Shown here: positions 23,401 through 34,979 of the stretch, piece after piece | How positions within the stretch are numbered: position 1 is the stretch's first letter | Layout: every line of letters begins with the position of its first letter | NCBI GenBank assembly: GCA_015680905.1 | Contig: CM027377.1 | Location: forward strand, 17,446,501 to 17,510,500 | From: Coptis chinensis | Taxonomy: Eukaryota; Streptophyta; Magnoliopsida; Ranunculales; Ranunculaceae | DNA length: 64,000 bases | Direction of reading: 5' to 3' | Program-made: the position numbers and the translations under genes | Notes under the pieces: generated by a model | Database searches by the model: none | The model's input: only the letters and a program-made list of their open reading frames with translations | What the model was told of the DNA's origin: nothing

Positions 23401-26400
23401 TAAACTTATTGCAAGTTTACTCGGTATTTAAAGTATATTGGTGACAATATATGGTAGTATCTTACCAACAAGTGCTTCATACATTCTTAACTCAATGAGC
23501 ACAGCTTAGTAACGTGCTTGTACACTATAAATTTAGCAAACGTGCGGTGGTCAAAACAGAAAATGAAAGAGTAGGTGTTCTACTATTCTGAGGAGTTTGG
23601 TGTTATGGCTAAGTGCTCTAAAATATCTCTTAAAGAAGGATTAAAAATCATTTGAAGCTTGGTTGCCATATGTAACCTACAAGTGGAGACTAAATTTCGA
23701 AGTTTGTTTTGGCATGCTCAAGGCCACCTAACTATATATACACCATCTTCTTTTATTTCAATTTTTGGATTAAGCAACGAGGAGCCACCCCATATCTGTA
23801 TATACACACCAACTACCAACCAAAAGCTGATCATATTTGATTATTTGTTATTTTCTTTTCGGCACCACTAAACTGGAAATCATGACGAAACCTGGTCTTA
23901 AGTGAGTCAAAGAGATGGTGTCCTGAAACCAATCCCATAAAAAAAAGATGTCTTCAAACCCCCACCCCATTGCATTTTCACCAAGGCCGGAGTCCAGTTC
24001 ATCTTTTTTTCGTTTAGGAATCCAAAAACGCAAGTATTAAGTAATTATACTTGAGGTGTTACCAAGAAATATGCCCTGCAACTTTTCGATCAGAATCGTA
24101 ATATCTCTTCTTTTGTCAAACGCCACTTTGAAATAAGCTTCAATTCCTTTGTGCCGTGGATCCCAACTTTTCCTATCTTTCGTCCAATCTCTCTTTTCTT
24201 CTACAGCTATATCCACCACATTTCATCTATATCATGTTCCCTCAGTCTCCCACAAAAAACAATGGTCTTTAAATATCTTTATATTATTGCCCTTTGACAT
24301 GTAAAGGTTTGAGACAGAGTAGGCCAGGTTAGAGGCCAGATTATGTATACTACTTAAAGAATCTAAAGCTATAGTATCATAAAGCAATTCCTTAACAGAA
24401 TTTCCTACGAATCCAAGACGTGGCTTAACATTTTATCTATATTTATAATCAGTGACGGAGGTGGTTAATAATTATCGAAAAATAAAGACGGAGGTGGTTA
24501 ATGACTTAGCTTAATGGTTATATGCAAGATTTAAAATTACAAATAGATCGAGTACGTGCAGCACAAGGAGGGTTATCACCGTTGAATCTCAAGATTCTTC
24601 TTGCTATGACCATTCATTATCAGATTAAGCATAATTTTATGGAATTGGAAGATATGATAAAAACAAGAAGACTGGCTGGAGTTGAGCAACAATTGTCACC
24701 ATTATAACAGTAGGTGTGTGCATTTTCTAGATATTATTATGAGCCATTATATCTCATATCAACCTAGTAATCACTATTCCTTATCTTATGTGACGACTTG
24801 AACTTCTGGTTCATATGGTAGGCTGAAATTGGTGAAATAATATATTCTTTGTCATAGGTTTTTTTGTGGAGCCATGAACTTGCACAATTCCACTGAAAAT
24901 GCTCCATTTCGCAACTATCTAAATAGGCATTGTTGAGCAGAGCTAAATCGATCATCTCAACCAATTTAATATTTGCCTACAAAGAAAAACCATTTTTATA
25001 TCAATCTGATGGATATATGGGACAGCGTAAATAACGTGTGTACTAATTATTTATTACATTATTAAAATGTAAATAGTATCGTCGTAAAATAATCTAGCAA
25101 TGATCATCCTCAGAAGGAATAAAGTTTGATATTGTTTTTAAACCCAAAAACAGAAGACAGTGCATAAAAACAAACGAAATAACTATTCTTATGTGGAATT
25201 GTGTGTATTATTAATTTATTATATACAAAGTGATAAGTGGAAAACGAGTAGAAAAAATTGAGGTTTATGTGAAGTTAATCACAGTTGCTTTTGTTGTTAA
25301 TTAGCTGAAAGAAAAGTCTCCAAAAGAGGAAGTTCTCTTGTTTAATATATAGGGGCAATCAACATCCAAATAAACAAGTTTGAATTCTTTATAATAATCT
25401 ATTATATAACAAATAATGTATTATGAATTCCAAAATTGATTTTGGATATAAAAAAAATAGTTTGGTAAAAAAATTTAGAAGCCAAAATGAGATAATCCAT
25501 TAAAATATAAACAAAAACTAATAATTTAAAGAATGAGAAACAAAAATTATGGACTTTTTTTTTAAACTGAATTGCTATATTTTTTTATTCTTTTTGGTTT
25601 TTGGTAATTTTCCTTTCCATTTTTGGTTTGGGTATTAAATCAATAATTGATTTGTATTTGGTTGTTTGGTATCATTTCTTTCATAAATGTTAAAAGAAAA
25701 ACTATTTGTGCTAGAATTGATTTTAAATACATAATTATTTCTACTTATAATGGTTGCCAAACGGTCCCTTATGGATCATAGATGGGTAAGCCATCATAGT
25801 CACCAGTATATGTTACAAGTTCAACCAACATTAACCAATACGTCCATCCTCCTCTTGAGGATGGTTCTAAATATGTGGTGCTAATGTGCTAAGGGCTTGT
25901 TTTGCTGTACCACGTGACAATGCTCATATAAGTTGTAACAATGGATGTCCATCACAAATCTTCAGTACGAAAATGGCACTGACAATCGCCTATAGACTTG
26001 CAGGTTGTTTCATGCACAATAATTGTAAGTCCGTTCATATGAGTTCTAATTCGAACTGATTATGTCGCTGGCTAGACCGGTGATGGTCCATGACGCGACC
26101 TTAAGATCCTAACTTATGTACTGCAAGTCTGCAACCAAGAAATCAAGATTTTTTTTCTGAAAGATACTGCGTTGTTTCTGCAACGATGTAATACGGTTTT
26201 TTCTTCTTCATTTAAAGTCTTGAAGTACTATTTTATCATTTTCCGAATGAAGATCTCCTTGTATGAATCCAAATATCATTTAACTGTGAGAGTTAATTTC
26301 CTGTAAATTTTCTCTCCTGGAACTTGATCATCTCCTTTTATTTATGTTTGTATCTATATTTCTCCTTTTGGAGAACATATCTGCGTGACCAAGTGTGTGT

Positions 26401-27563
26401 GCCTAAGAATAAATTGTTGGTTACATTATATTCAAGAGTTTGCCTATATTTCAATAGCATGTTGAATATTCTATACCCTAGCTAATTGACACGTAGTTCT
26501 TACATTCATAGTATTCAATGAAATTCAGTAGAATGAACTGTTGTTTCTAGTAGAGTAGAACTTTGATCCGCTGGAAGCATCAATTCACATACTAAAAATG
26601 TCAACTTGTCATTAAGAAGTTAAGATTACATATTGAAATTTTTTCACTATAAGTTTGGACATAGTTGAAGCTTTAATAGAAAAAGTCAAGTTTTAACTAT
26701 CTCTGTATAATTGTATTAACCTAAAAAAGCAAATAAATAATAAAGAGTTGTATTGCTGTCATTCTCATGACTCAGAGGAAGAGCTAAGTGCCAAGAGCAT
26801 CTTTGACAGTACAAGAAGAAGGACTTGTTAATTCCTCTAACTCTTACTCTGAACCTGGTTATCAACTAAGGACTCTAATACTGAATCAGCTAAACCAGCC
26901 ATAATGGTTGAGATTAAGAAGGCCAAAGGCAAGGGGAGCAATGATTACTTGAATGAGAAGGACCCACATGATATAATTTTACTTTCCAGCTCTTTGTTTT
27001 TTTGACTTGGGATTGGTCCCACTTCAGCCATCACTGTCTTTATGGATTGAATGATAAAGAACACCGCACGTGGAGTCTGAACCAAGACAGTGTCCAACCA
27101 CATAAAAGGAAGTAAAAATTGGAGAAGGGGAAAAAAAAATTTTGAAAAATGAAAACACACGGAAAAAATAAAGCAAAAACACATTGCTTTTCATGCCAAC
27201 CCATATAATTCCCACTCATTATATTTGTTGCTTAAAGCTTGCTGCCTTCACCCCCTTATCCCCTCACTATAGAGAAACCGACTCAAAGCTCAATCTCAAC
27301 TAATGTGAATTATTTGCTGGAAAAAGAAGAAAATATCATTCAATTCCCCACTTATATTAAAAAAAAAAAAGAAAAAAAAGAAGAGAGAAACAGAAACAAA
27401 GATAGACCCACAAAGTGAATGAAAATGAGTTTTTTGATCCTATGTAGACTCTAGGCTCCTATAGATAGAGTTTCTGAGAGACCCACAAGAGATTGTGTGC
27501 TAAGGGTCACTCACACAGTTGTTTTTTCATCAAATTTATTAGTCCACTACTACTCCTACCTTG
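20470..27563. other. Long intergenic region without a recognisable gene
   Basis: The first few hundred bases are presumably the MOG1 3' UTR and the last several hundred the TCP 5' UTR/promoter (A-rich around 27350-27410). The ORFs in between (for example 21389-21664, 24522-24707, and minus-strand 23848-24219) resemble nothing I know and lack clear exon structure. The 25.36-25.77 kb part is very AT-rich and ends GGTTGCCAAACGGTCCCT (25752-25769), like a hAT-type MITE end, but I could not find its partner end. Confidence 0.5.
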
Positions 27564-28700
27564 ATGGATGGAGAAAATGGAATGCATACTAGGCCTAATT
27601 TTCCACTACAGTTGTTAGAGAAGAAGGAGGAAGCAGATGTATGTACAAGTTCAGGTTATCCTGGACTCACTATATCACCAGAGACAAACGCGTTACAATC
27701 ATCGCCTTCCAGTCTTCAAATTGCTGAAGCGTCCAAGAAGCCAGCACCAAAGAGGACTTCAACAAAAGATCGGCATACTAAAGTTGATGGTCGTGGTCGT
27801 CGTATTCGTATGCCAGCTACTTGTGCTGCTAGAGTGTTTCAGTTAACTAGAGAACTCGGTCACAAATCAGATGGTGAAACTATTGAATGGCTACTCCAGC
27901 AAGCTGAACCAGCAGTGATCGCGGCGACTGGGACTGGTACAATTCCTGCTAACTTTACGTCTTTAAACATATCGCTTCGTAGTTCGGGGTCTAGTATGTC
28001 TGCACCATCACAACTAAGGTCTACATATTTCAATCCAAATTTTGTGACACCACAGTTGAGGATGAGAAGTGAATGGGAAAGAAATATCGATGAATCACAA
28101 CGGCGAATTTTATATCCAAGTGTTGGTTTCTCACAAGAGAGTTCCTCAAACCTACTCAATTTTCAGTCAAATAATGTGAATTCACTATTACAAGCTAAGC
28201 AAGAATTAAGAGATCAGTGTTTAGATATGGGAGATACAGATGGAAGTATGGGAAGAAAAAGTAGGCCGGAACAAGATACATCACATTTACAACATCAAAT
28301 GGGGAACTACATGTTTCAATCAGCAAGCTCCGGTCCGCTTCCTGCAGCGGTGAGTCCTAGCCAGATACCGACTACTTTTTGGATGGTTACTAATCCTAAT
28401 CCCAGTCCTAATAACCAAGTAATGAGTGGTGATCCAATATGGACATTTCCTTCAGTTAGTAACACAAATGTGTATAGGGGGTCTGGGTCAAGTGGTTTAC
28501 ATTTCATGAATCTTCCTACACCATTGGCTTTACTGCCTAGCCAACAGTTAGGTTCTGCTATGGGTGGTGGCGGTGCGACGACTGAGCACTTGGGCATGCT
28601 CGCTGCACTTAACGCATATCGGCCACTTATGGGCAGTGGTCCATCTGAATCGCAGGCTAGAGGAAATGAACAAGATGATTCTACCAGTCATCAGTCCTAG
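27564..28700 (+). CDS. Class I TCP transcription factor (TCP14/TCP15-like)
   Basis: A single exon of 378 residues; the start is the ATG at 27564 ([11 protein letters not shown]). The TCP domain occupies about residues 65-125: [20 protein letters not shown] (basic region), [20 protein letters not shown], then [17 protein letters not shown] (helix-loop-helix), with the class I spacing. It is followed by [20 protein letters not shown], conserved in the TCP14/15 clade, and the tail has [13 protein letters not shown]. Class I TCPs bind GTGGGNCCNN-type sites in the nucleus and promote cell proliferation, germination and hormone responses. The middle is Ser/Asn/Gln-rich and likely disordered. Which of TCP14 or TCP15 it matches needs a tree. 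Confidence 0.93.
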   Translation: MDGENGMHTRPNFPLQLLEKKEEADVCTSSGYPGLTISPETNALQSSPSSLQIAEASKKPAPKRTSTKDRHTKVDGRGRRIRMPATCAARVFQLTRELGHKSDGETIEWLLQQAEPAVIAATGTGTIPANFTSLNISLRSSGSSMSAPSQLRSTYFNPNFVTPQLRMRSEWERNIDESQRRILYPSVGFSQESSSNLLNFQSNNVNSLLQAKQELRDQCLDMGDTDGSMGRKSRPEQDTSHLQHQMGNYMFQSASSGPLPAAVSPSQIPTTFWMVTNPNPSPNNQVMSGDPIWTFPSVSNTNVYRGSGSSGLHFMNLPTPLALLPSQQLGSAMGGGGATTEHLGMLAALNAYRPLMGSGPSESQARGNEQDDSTSHQS

Positions 28701-29466
28701 ATCATACATACAACTACAAGTGTGGTTTGATGCTGTTGTGTTTTGTTGATTTTTTTTTTTTTTTTTTTATATTCATGTGGAATTGAAACACACCTGCAGT
28801 TTGATTTGTTACAAAATTGAGTTCTTATATTATTACTAATATTTTTCCGAATGTCATTGTGTGCTTGAATAGGAAGAAAAACAGTGCCTCTGCAAACATG
28901 AATGAACATGACTACACATAAGTTTTGATGATTTTGTTAGTTCTGATGTGCTGCAGTCTCTAAACATGCATCTTCTATTATGATTAACGATTGTTGAACA
29001 TTTGAACTTACTTTGAAGTAGTTCTAAGCTGTAATATATGAGTAACATATATTTGGAGGCTAAGATGTATTTAGACTTGCATTGAGAGTCGTCATTAATA
29101 ACTTCAACACCATTTTGTTTGAATTAGCGTAATCATACATAAGATCATAACGTGAAATGCTTCCTTTTTCATGCATTAATCATAAGCGGGCTTACTTACT
29201 ATACCTGTAGATGGTTTACATTTGCAGTTTCAGCAGTTTTCTCTCTCTCTCTAGCTACAAAAACAACTAAATTAGAGAGAGGACCTCTTTCATTTTGATA
29301 TAATAAGTTGGTATTTGAGAACACGCGCTAACATGCATTAAACCTTAAGATTCATTAGAGAAATAGGGAAGACATGTCAATAGGAAATAAGGATCCATTC
29401 TTTCATTGTTTTGCAGGCATTTTGCTACGTTCACAAATCAGAATTCACGATTAATGATCTCTTATT
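28701..29466. other. TCP 3' UTR and intergenic sequence
   Basis: Contains a poly-T run at about 28750-28768 and a short CT repeat near 29240-29251. No gene or clear repeat was recognised. Confidence 0.5.
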
Positions 29467-29998
29467 GGGGTTTTTTTGTACTAACCCCCCATTGTATGGT
29501 CACGTTTGTGAGAAACCCCCCAAAATAACTATCATCACAAAAGACCCCCCATTTTGTTTCGAAGACTTTTTTTTAAATACCAAATTTATTATTTTTTTAA
29601 ATAACAAAAGTTTATTTGACAGCGAAAAATTCTAAATTTTATTTGTAAAAACCCTCCAAATTTATTGAAAAACTTTGATTATACTCACAATTTTCCAATT
29701 CAGATGAACCAAGAAGATAAGATGAATAATGGAAGAAGAATGAGAGAAGAATTAAATTGAATTGAAATTATCACAACACAAGAGTAAGAAAAGTGATTTT
29801 GGTTATGAAGAAAGTCGAGGATGTGTAAGGGTAAAATAGGAATGAAATCTTAAAGGTCAGTTTTTAGACCTTTATTTTGAGAAAGAATAGGGGTTTTTTG
29901 TGACGATTATTACTTTGGAGGGTTTTTTGTGACGATTATTACTTTGGAGGGTTTTTCATAAAGGAGACTATACATTAGGGGTTAGTTCAAAAAACCCC
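29467..29998. mobile_element. Foldback/MITE-like element with long inverted ends
   Basis: The left end reads GGGGTTTTTTTGTACTAACC and the right end is its near inverse, GGTTAGTTCAAAAAACCCC. The similarity extends about 80 bases inwards through further CCCCCC/GGGG-type blocks. There is no ORF. I found no convincing target duplication, so the superfamily is unassigned. A 29-base unit is tandemly doubled near the right arm. Confidence 0.7.
29892..29949. repeat. 29-bp perfect tandem duplication inside the foldback element
   Basis: Two identical copies (29892-29920 and 29921-29949) of a unit containing GTGACGATTATTACTTTGGA. It lengthens one arm of the inverted repeat relative to the other. Confidence 0.9.
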
Positions 29999-31014
29999 TT
30001 TGTAATTTGAGAAGTATGTCTTTAACATTCATGAGTCTCAAACGACCCACATAAGAACAATAACTTAAAATTCATTCTAACCTTGTAATGTATTACCTTT
30101 AGGGGAAAATATATAACAGTTTTGACCTGTACTTGTATTCTTCTCTCTTTCCTACACATATATCAAGAAAATAAACAAGACATTATATGCAAAGTTTTTA
30201 CTGCACGAAGGATAGTGCAAATTGGCATACTATTTCTCATTGTGATATTCTCTATCTTTTTCATGCACATCTCGAGTTACTGCCATATTCTTGTGTGATT
30301 TAGGAACTATATCAGAAACGAGGGCCCAATTATTTACTACCTACGTGGTGGGCTACCACAGAGGCCAACACCTTATCAGTTTCAGGTGGTGGCAGTCACA
30401 GCTACTGGTTACTGTCTAAAGTGTAAACCAATGTACACGACGACTGATCAACACCAGAACCATTTATCTTCTTTTGATATAGAGGGTTGCGTTGTTTGCC
30501 AGCCTTATGGTGGCCGGAGGATACCAATCAATTCACCCAATGCAAATACCTGGCCATTATTGGGTGGGCCATAACTCTCATGTTTGTGTCACTGATGCTT
30601 TCGCTCTATTTAGCTGTTTCCATTTTTTTGATCTGCTGATGTTTTTGGCTCTTTTCTACAAATATACGGGAGGGATTTTTTCTCTAATGCAATAGTGAAA
30701 AGTGAAAACGTTAAGAAGCTGGTGAAGTAATGGTCGCAGAGTGTTGTACGGTCCATATATATTAAGCAAATACACGAAACATCCAGTCGTCAACAGGTCA
30801 ACTCTGATGAAGTATATAATGCAGAATGAGATACACCTTAAATTCTTCAAATAATATAGTTCTTTAAAATTTAATTTTTAACTACACGTACACCCGGTCA
30901 ATGGACATGATAATTAAGAGTGCTCTTTATAAGCTTAACAAAATGGAGAAACAATGTCTATTGCTATCAAGCAGCAGGAAAATGCTCCTGATGAAAAATG
31001 AACCGTATTAGTTA
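29999..31014. other. Intergenic sequence, no gene recognised
   Basis: Short ORFs near 30386-30695 resemble no protein family I know. The AT-rich remainder shows no repeat ends I can support. Confidence 0.45.
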
Positions 31015-31297
31015 TGGTTTAGCTGGATTACACCACCTCCAAGATGGGCAAAACTTAATTTTGATGCAAGCTTTCATAAGAATTGTTCTTATATATGCTT
31101 GTATAGCTGTGATTGGCAAGGACAGTCAAGGAGAATCACTAAGAGTAAAGTTCAACAGAGTCAAACCCACTTCACCAGGAGAAGCAGAAGCCCTAGCAGC
31201 TAAATTGGTAGTGGATTTTGCAATTCATCGGCATTGGAGAGAGGTCATTTTGGAAGGAGATGCACAATCAGTGATTCTAGCACATGTGAAGACATGA
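31015..31297 (+). pseudogene. LINE-type RNase H fragment
   Basis: Read with a frameshift, the sequence gives WITPPPRWAKLNFDASF (31028 on), the usual entry to the plant LINE RNase H domain (W.PP..G..KLN.DAS). A later frame gives GEAEALAAKLVVDFA and VILEGDAQSVI, the Glu and Asp motifs. Frames do not join and no RT is nearby, so it is a relic. Confidence 0.7.
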
Positions 31298-31393
31298 ATT
31301 CTGCATCTTCATGGACGACCTGACACCAATCTCTTATTAAAATTTATAGTAGTTTGAGTTGTTTTAACTCTCTGTTATTCAGATTCATGTACT

Positions 31394-31543
31394 AGGAGGT
31401 GCCGACTAGCAAAGTCGGTAAAACCTTTGGGTGATGGTACTAGAGGCCTAGGGGTCGAACCAACAACCCAAAAGATCAAATCTAAATTGGTAGTGGATCT
31501 CGCATTGGAAAAAAAGGAGGCTTACCAATCTAGCAAAAAAAAA
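31394..31543 (+). mobile_element. tRNA-derived SINE-like sequence
   Basis: TAGCAAAGTCGGT (31407-31419) resembles a tRNA A box and GGGTCGAACC (31451-31460) a B box. A poly-A run (31534-31542) ends the unit. The polymerase III promoter layout plus A tail suggests a SINE. A segment like CATGGACGAC...ACACCAATCTCT occurs both before it (from about 31310) and after it (from about 31547). Confidence 0.5.
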
Positions 31544-31602
31544 ATCATGGACGACTCGACACCAATCTCTCATATATTTAATATGTGTTTTAACCCCACA
31601 AT

Positions 31603-31683
31603 TTGGCCGACTAGCAAAGTCGGTAAAATGGACATGGACGGGGGAGCCTTTATCTGTTTTAGCTTTACCAATCAAAAAAAATA
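31603..31683 (+). mobile_element. Second, shortened SINE-like copy
   Basis: GCCGACTAGCAAAGTCGGTA repeats the start of the preceding SINE-like unit. The rest is shorter, lacks a clear B box and ends CTTTACCAATCAAAAAAA, comparable to the CTTACCAATCTAGCAAAAA end of the first copy. Probably an internally deleted relative. Confidence 0.45.
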
Positions 31684-31705
31684 ATAACTTTCATATATGC
31701 AATTT

Positions 31706-32410
31706 TGTTGTGAATTGGAGCCTTTAAAAAGCCGATATAAGATTACACAATTGGGTAAAAGGGCACATTCCCTTGGTTTTGCTTAGGTGAAGGGGCACAC
31801 GCCTCCTAGTTTTTCACAACACAGTTTCTCCAGGAAGGGCCCACATAATTACTGGAAGTTGATTCTTCACAGGGGACGCACGCCCTATAATATACCTTGG
31901 TGAAGGGGTGCACGCCCCTATGCATACCTTTGCACAGGTAAGTTTCAATTTTTCGAAGATAAACTGAGATAATTTAGAATTTTGTTTTACACCGAAATTT
32001 CAAATTACTATATAACAGAAGTTAGGGTTTTGACCCAAATCTAAGCTAATGATGAGAAGAAAAGAGAGAGATTTGAGAGACCATTTTTTATGAGTGATTC
32101 ATTCTTTGTGAGTGATTGAGAGTTGATTGTTGTGTATAATCAAAACAAATCCTCTTGTAATCTTCTTATCCATCTAGTGGAACCATCGATCTCGCTGTGT
32201 GGATGTAGACATATTGTCGAACCACCTTAAATCCTTGTGTTGTGGTGTGTGTTCTTTACTTTATCTTTTTACTTGTTTATTCTTTGCTAATTAATATAGT
32301 TATTGGGTTGTGTTTGGGGTATTGTTAGAACACTTGTCTTGATTGAATATCACACATTTGTAGTTGATCTTGTTTGAGAGTACACTCGCTTCCTCATCGA
32401 CTTCACAACA
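31706..32410 (+). repeat. 5' LTR of the plus-strand Copia
   Basis: A 705-base LTR with inverted termini TGTTGTGAA/TTCACAACA. Its last ~185 bases align with the truncated 3' LTR (34791-34974), including GAGAGTACACTCGCTTCC versus GAGAATACACTCGCTTCC. It shows GC-rich GGGCACACGCC-type repeats near 31795 and 31900. Confidence 0.8.
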
Positions 32411-32411
32411 A

Positions 32412-32424
32412 TTGGTATCAGAGC
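32412..32424 (+). promoter_or_regulatory. Primer-binding site for initiator tRNA-Met
   Basis: TTGGTATCAGAGC starts one base after the 5' LTR. TGGTATCAGAG is the complement of the CCA-bearing 3' end of plant initiator tRNA-Met, the standard Copia primer. The local tRNA-iMet gene at 36151 would pair with one mismatch. Confidence 0.9.
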
Positions 32425-32572
32425 TATATGTTTAAGACCTAGAGAGTATTGAGTTAAAGTTTTGGGTTAAATCCGAAGGTGCTCAAATTTGTGAAGACAA
32501 AGTGTTTGATAAAATTCTCAAGTGAATTTTCTTGTGAGTTACTATGTGTGACTTTTAGAAATAGCTCTCAAG

Positions 32573-34478
32573 ATGTCTAGTGTGAAGTTTGAAGAAGAGA
32601 AATTTGATAAAGAAACACAAGAATGGACAGCAAGAGTGAGGTTGAATGAGAAGACTTCCACAAGTAAGTGGAAGTGTAATTCTAAGAAGCCTTTAAAACT
32701 TAACATGTACGGTGCTACAATTGCAAGGAAAATGGGCATTATCTAAGTGATTGTCTTAGCCTGAAAAAGAGTAACAAGATGAGTGGTAAGTTGGACAATG
32801 AGGATGTTGGTGAAGCAAGTCTTGTTTCCAACTTCGATGGAGATGATGTAAGTCTTTCGATGTCTACACAAGACGACCACATGACCGATAGGTGGATTCT
32901 TGATTCCGGGTGTTCCTACCACATGTGTCCAAATAGAAAGTGCTTTGCTACCTATGAGAACTTGAGTGGAGGTTTCATTTTGATGGGTAATGACATTGCT
33001 TGTAAGAGGGTAGGGATTGGAACTATACATGTCAAAATACATGATGGTGTGGTGAAGACTTTAACCGATGTGAGGCATAAGACTACAAGTTTGTGGGAAA
33101 TGGTGGAGTCCTAAATATCTTTAGTGGCTATGTAGTCATTATGAAGGGTTGTCAAAGATATAAAAACTTGTATACTTTGTTGGGTAGTATAGTGACAGGC
33201 GATGTAGTACTGCGTACATGTAGTGATAATTCTGAGTGCACAAAATTGTGGCATATGCGCTTTGGGCATATGAGTCAAAAGGGATTGTCTGAGTTATGCA
33301 AGCGAAGGCTACTGAAAGACTTGAATAAACCAAGTATAGAATTTTGTGAGCATTGTGTCTATGGCAAGCAGTGCAAAGTCAAGTTCGGTACAAGCAAACA
33401 CAAGACGAGAGGGATCATGGATTATGTGCATTACTCAGATGTGTGGGGACCTTCCAAAGTGGCTTCTAAGGGAGGTAACCGGTATTATATCTCTTTCATC
33501 GATGATTATACACACTATGTGTGGGTATATATTTTAAAGTCTAAGGATAAAATTTTTGTGATATTTAAAAAGTGGAAAGCAATGGTTGAGAATCACACAT
33601 GAAGAATGGTAAAGACTTTAAGGTCTGACAATGGTACTGAGTATATCTATGGTCATTTCAAGGAATTTTGTGCATAACAAAGTATTGTTAGACACTGGAT
33701 AGTGAGGGGCGCGCCGCAGCAGAATGGGTTATCAGAAAAAATGAATCATACATTGCTTAAGAAAGCTATGTGTTTGTTTTCCAATGCCAATCTTGGCAAA
33801 GAGTTTTGGGCAGAAATAGTGGCTATAGCGTGTTACTTGTATAATAGATCACCGGTTTTGGCGATAGACTGCAAGACACCTTATGAGGTGTGGATAGGGA
33901 AACCAGCTGAATATGATACTTTGTATGTGTTTGGATCTAGTGCTTACTACCACATGGATGATAGTAAGCTTGATTCTAAAGCTAAAAAAACTATATTATT
34001 GGGCTATGCAAAAGGAGGAAAGGGATACGGATTATGGTGTTTTGAGAACGATAAGTTCCTGGTCAACAATGAGGTTACTTTTGATGAGATTTCGGTGCTA
34101 CATTTTAGCAGGACGGAGAAGGCTGGAGATAGTGGTGATTCTATAGAATCTCAAGTGGTTGAGATGGAAGCATCAGAGAATGTTATAGAGAGCGAGATTC
34201 TTATTGAAAGAACTATTCAACAAGAAGTATATCTACAACAACCTGAGCAATATGTTCTGGCTAGATCAAAGCCAAAGAGAAGTGTGAAACAAATTACGAA
34301 GTATGAGCATGATAAGTTAGTGAAATATTATGGTCGACCAGACTCAGTCGCATACGCACTAAATATCAAGGGTAATGAACCAAACGACTTTAAAGAAGTT
34401 GTTAGAGATGTTAATTACAAAGATTGGTCGGTGGATATGCAGAAAATGGTGGATGCTCATGACAAGTTTTGTACCTGA
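32573..34478 (+). pseudogene. Copia gag-protease-integrase remnants
   Basis: Gag begins MSSVKFEEEKFD (32573) and then jumps by deletion to a zinc knuckle, CYNCKENGHYLSDC (about 32711-32752). Protease follows with WILDSGCSYHMC (catalytic DSG). Integrase starts with LWHMRFGHMSQKGL and CEHCVYGKQ (HH-CC zinc site), then DVWGPSKVAS and RYYISFIDDYTHYVWVY, and continues in another frame with GAPQQNGLSEKMN (33702 on; D-D-E core). A stop at 33600-33602 and a frame change split it. The frame ends at FCT* (34478), where RT should begin. Confidence 0.85.
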
Positions 34479-34703
34479 GAATTTGTTTCTTTGCCTAAGG
34501 GTAAAATCGCTTTGGGTTGTAGAAGGTTCTCTATGGAGTTAAATTCTAACATTAGTTAAATTGTAAAGATTGGTCGGTGGATATGCAGAAAATGGTGGAT
34601 GCTCATGACAAGTTTTGTACCTGAGAATTTGTTTCTTTGCTTAAGGGTAAGAGCGCTTTGGGTTGTAGAAGGTTCTCTATGGAGTTAAATTCTAACATTA
34701 GTT
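34419..34703. repeat. 146-bp tandem duplication at the Copia deletion junction
   Basis: AAAGATTGGTCGGTGGATAT starts at about 34419 and again at about 34565, and both copies end TCTAACATTAGTT. Copies differ at few sites. It covers the end of the integrase frame and the point where the RT region is lost. Confidence 0.9.
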
Positions 34704-34790
34704 GGAGGTATTCCACTTCTTGCATTGTTGATTGATGCATTTTGTAAGCATGGCCCTTTGTGGGCATTATTGCTCTTCGCAGGCATAGCC

Positions 34791-34974
34791 CTTTGTATTG
34801 TGGTATGTGTTCTTTATTTAATCTATTTCCTTATTTATGTTTTGCTAGTTGATAGAGTTATTGAGTTGTGTTTGGATATAGAACATTTTTCTTGATTAAA
34901 TGTCACACCTTTACCTTTGTGGTTGATATGATTTTGTTTGAGAATACACTCGCTTCCACATCGACTTCACAACA
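34791..34974 (+). repeat. Truncated 3' LTR of the plus-strand Copia
   Basis: Only the final ~185 bases of the LTR remain, from TTTGTATTGTGGTATGTG to CTTCACAACA. The first ~520 bases present in the 5' LTR are absent. Confidence 0.75.
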
Positions 34975-34979
34975 AGTTT

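Larger units (their letters stand above)
31701..34979 (+). mobile_element. Deleted Ty1/Copia LTR retrotransposon, plus strand
   Basis: The 5' LTR (31706-32410) begins TGTTGTGAATTGG and ends CTTCACAACA. The primer-binding site TTGGTATCAGAGC (32412-32424) follows. Then come gag remnants with a CCHC knuckle, protease, and integrase, but no reverse transcriptase or RNase H. A shortened 3' LTR ends CTTCACAACA at 34974. The flanks AATTT (31701-31705) and AGTTT (34975-34979) are a likely 5-base target duplication with one change. The missing RT and the missing start of the 3' LTR point to one large internal deletion. Confidence 0.85.

Noticed and set aside
25980..26145. Pair of segments (GACTTGCAGGTTG and TGCAAGTCTGCAACC) as a possible miRNA hairpin
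   Set aside because: Complementarity is short and interrupted, and I recognise no known miRNA.
20470..27563. Several 60-90 codon ORFs as possible small genes
   Set aside because: No known motif, no convincing exon pattern and composition like non-coding flank. They were not annotated as genes.
27561..27563. TTG as the start of the TCP protein
   Set aside because: The ATG directly after it (27564) is the plausible eukaryotic start.
29440..30010. 9-base target duplication for the foldback element
   Set aside because: Flanks TCTCTTATT and TTTGTAATT do not match well enough to claim one.
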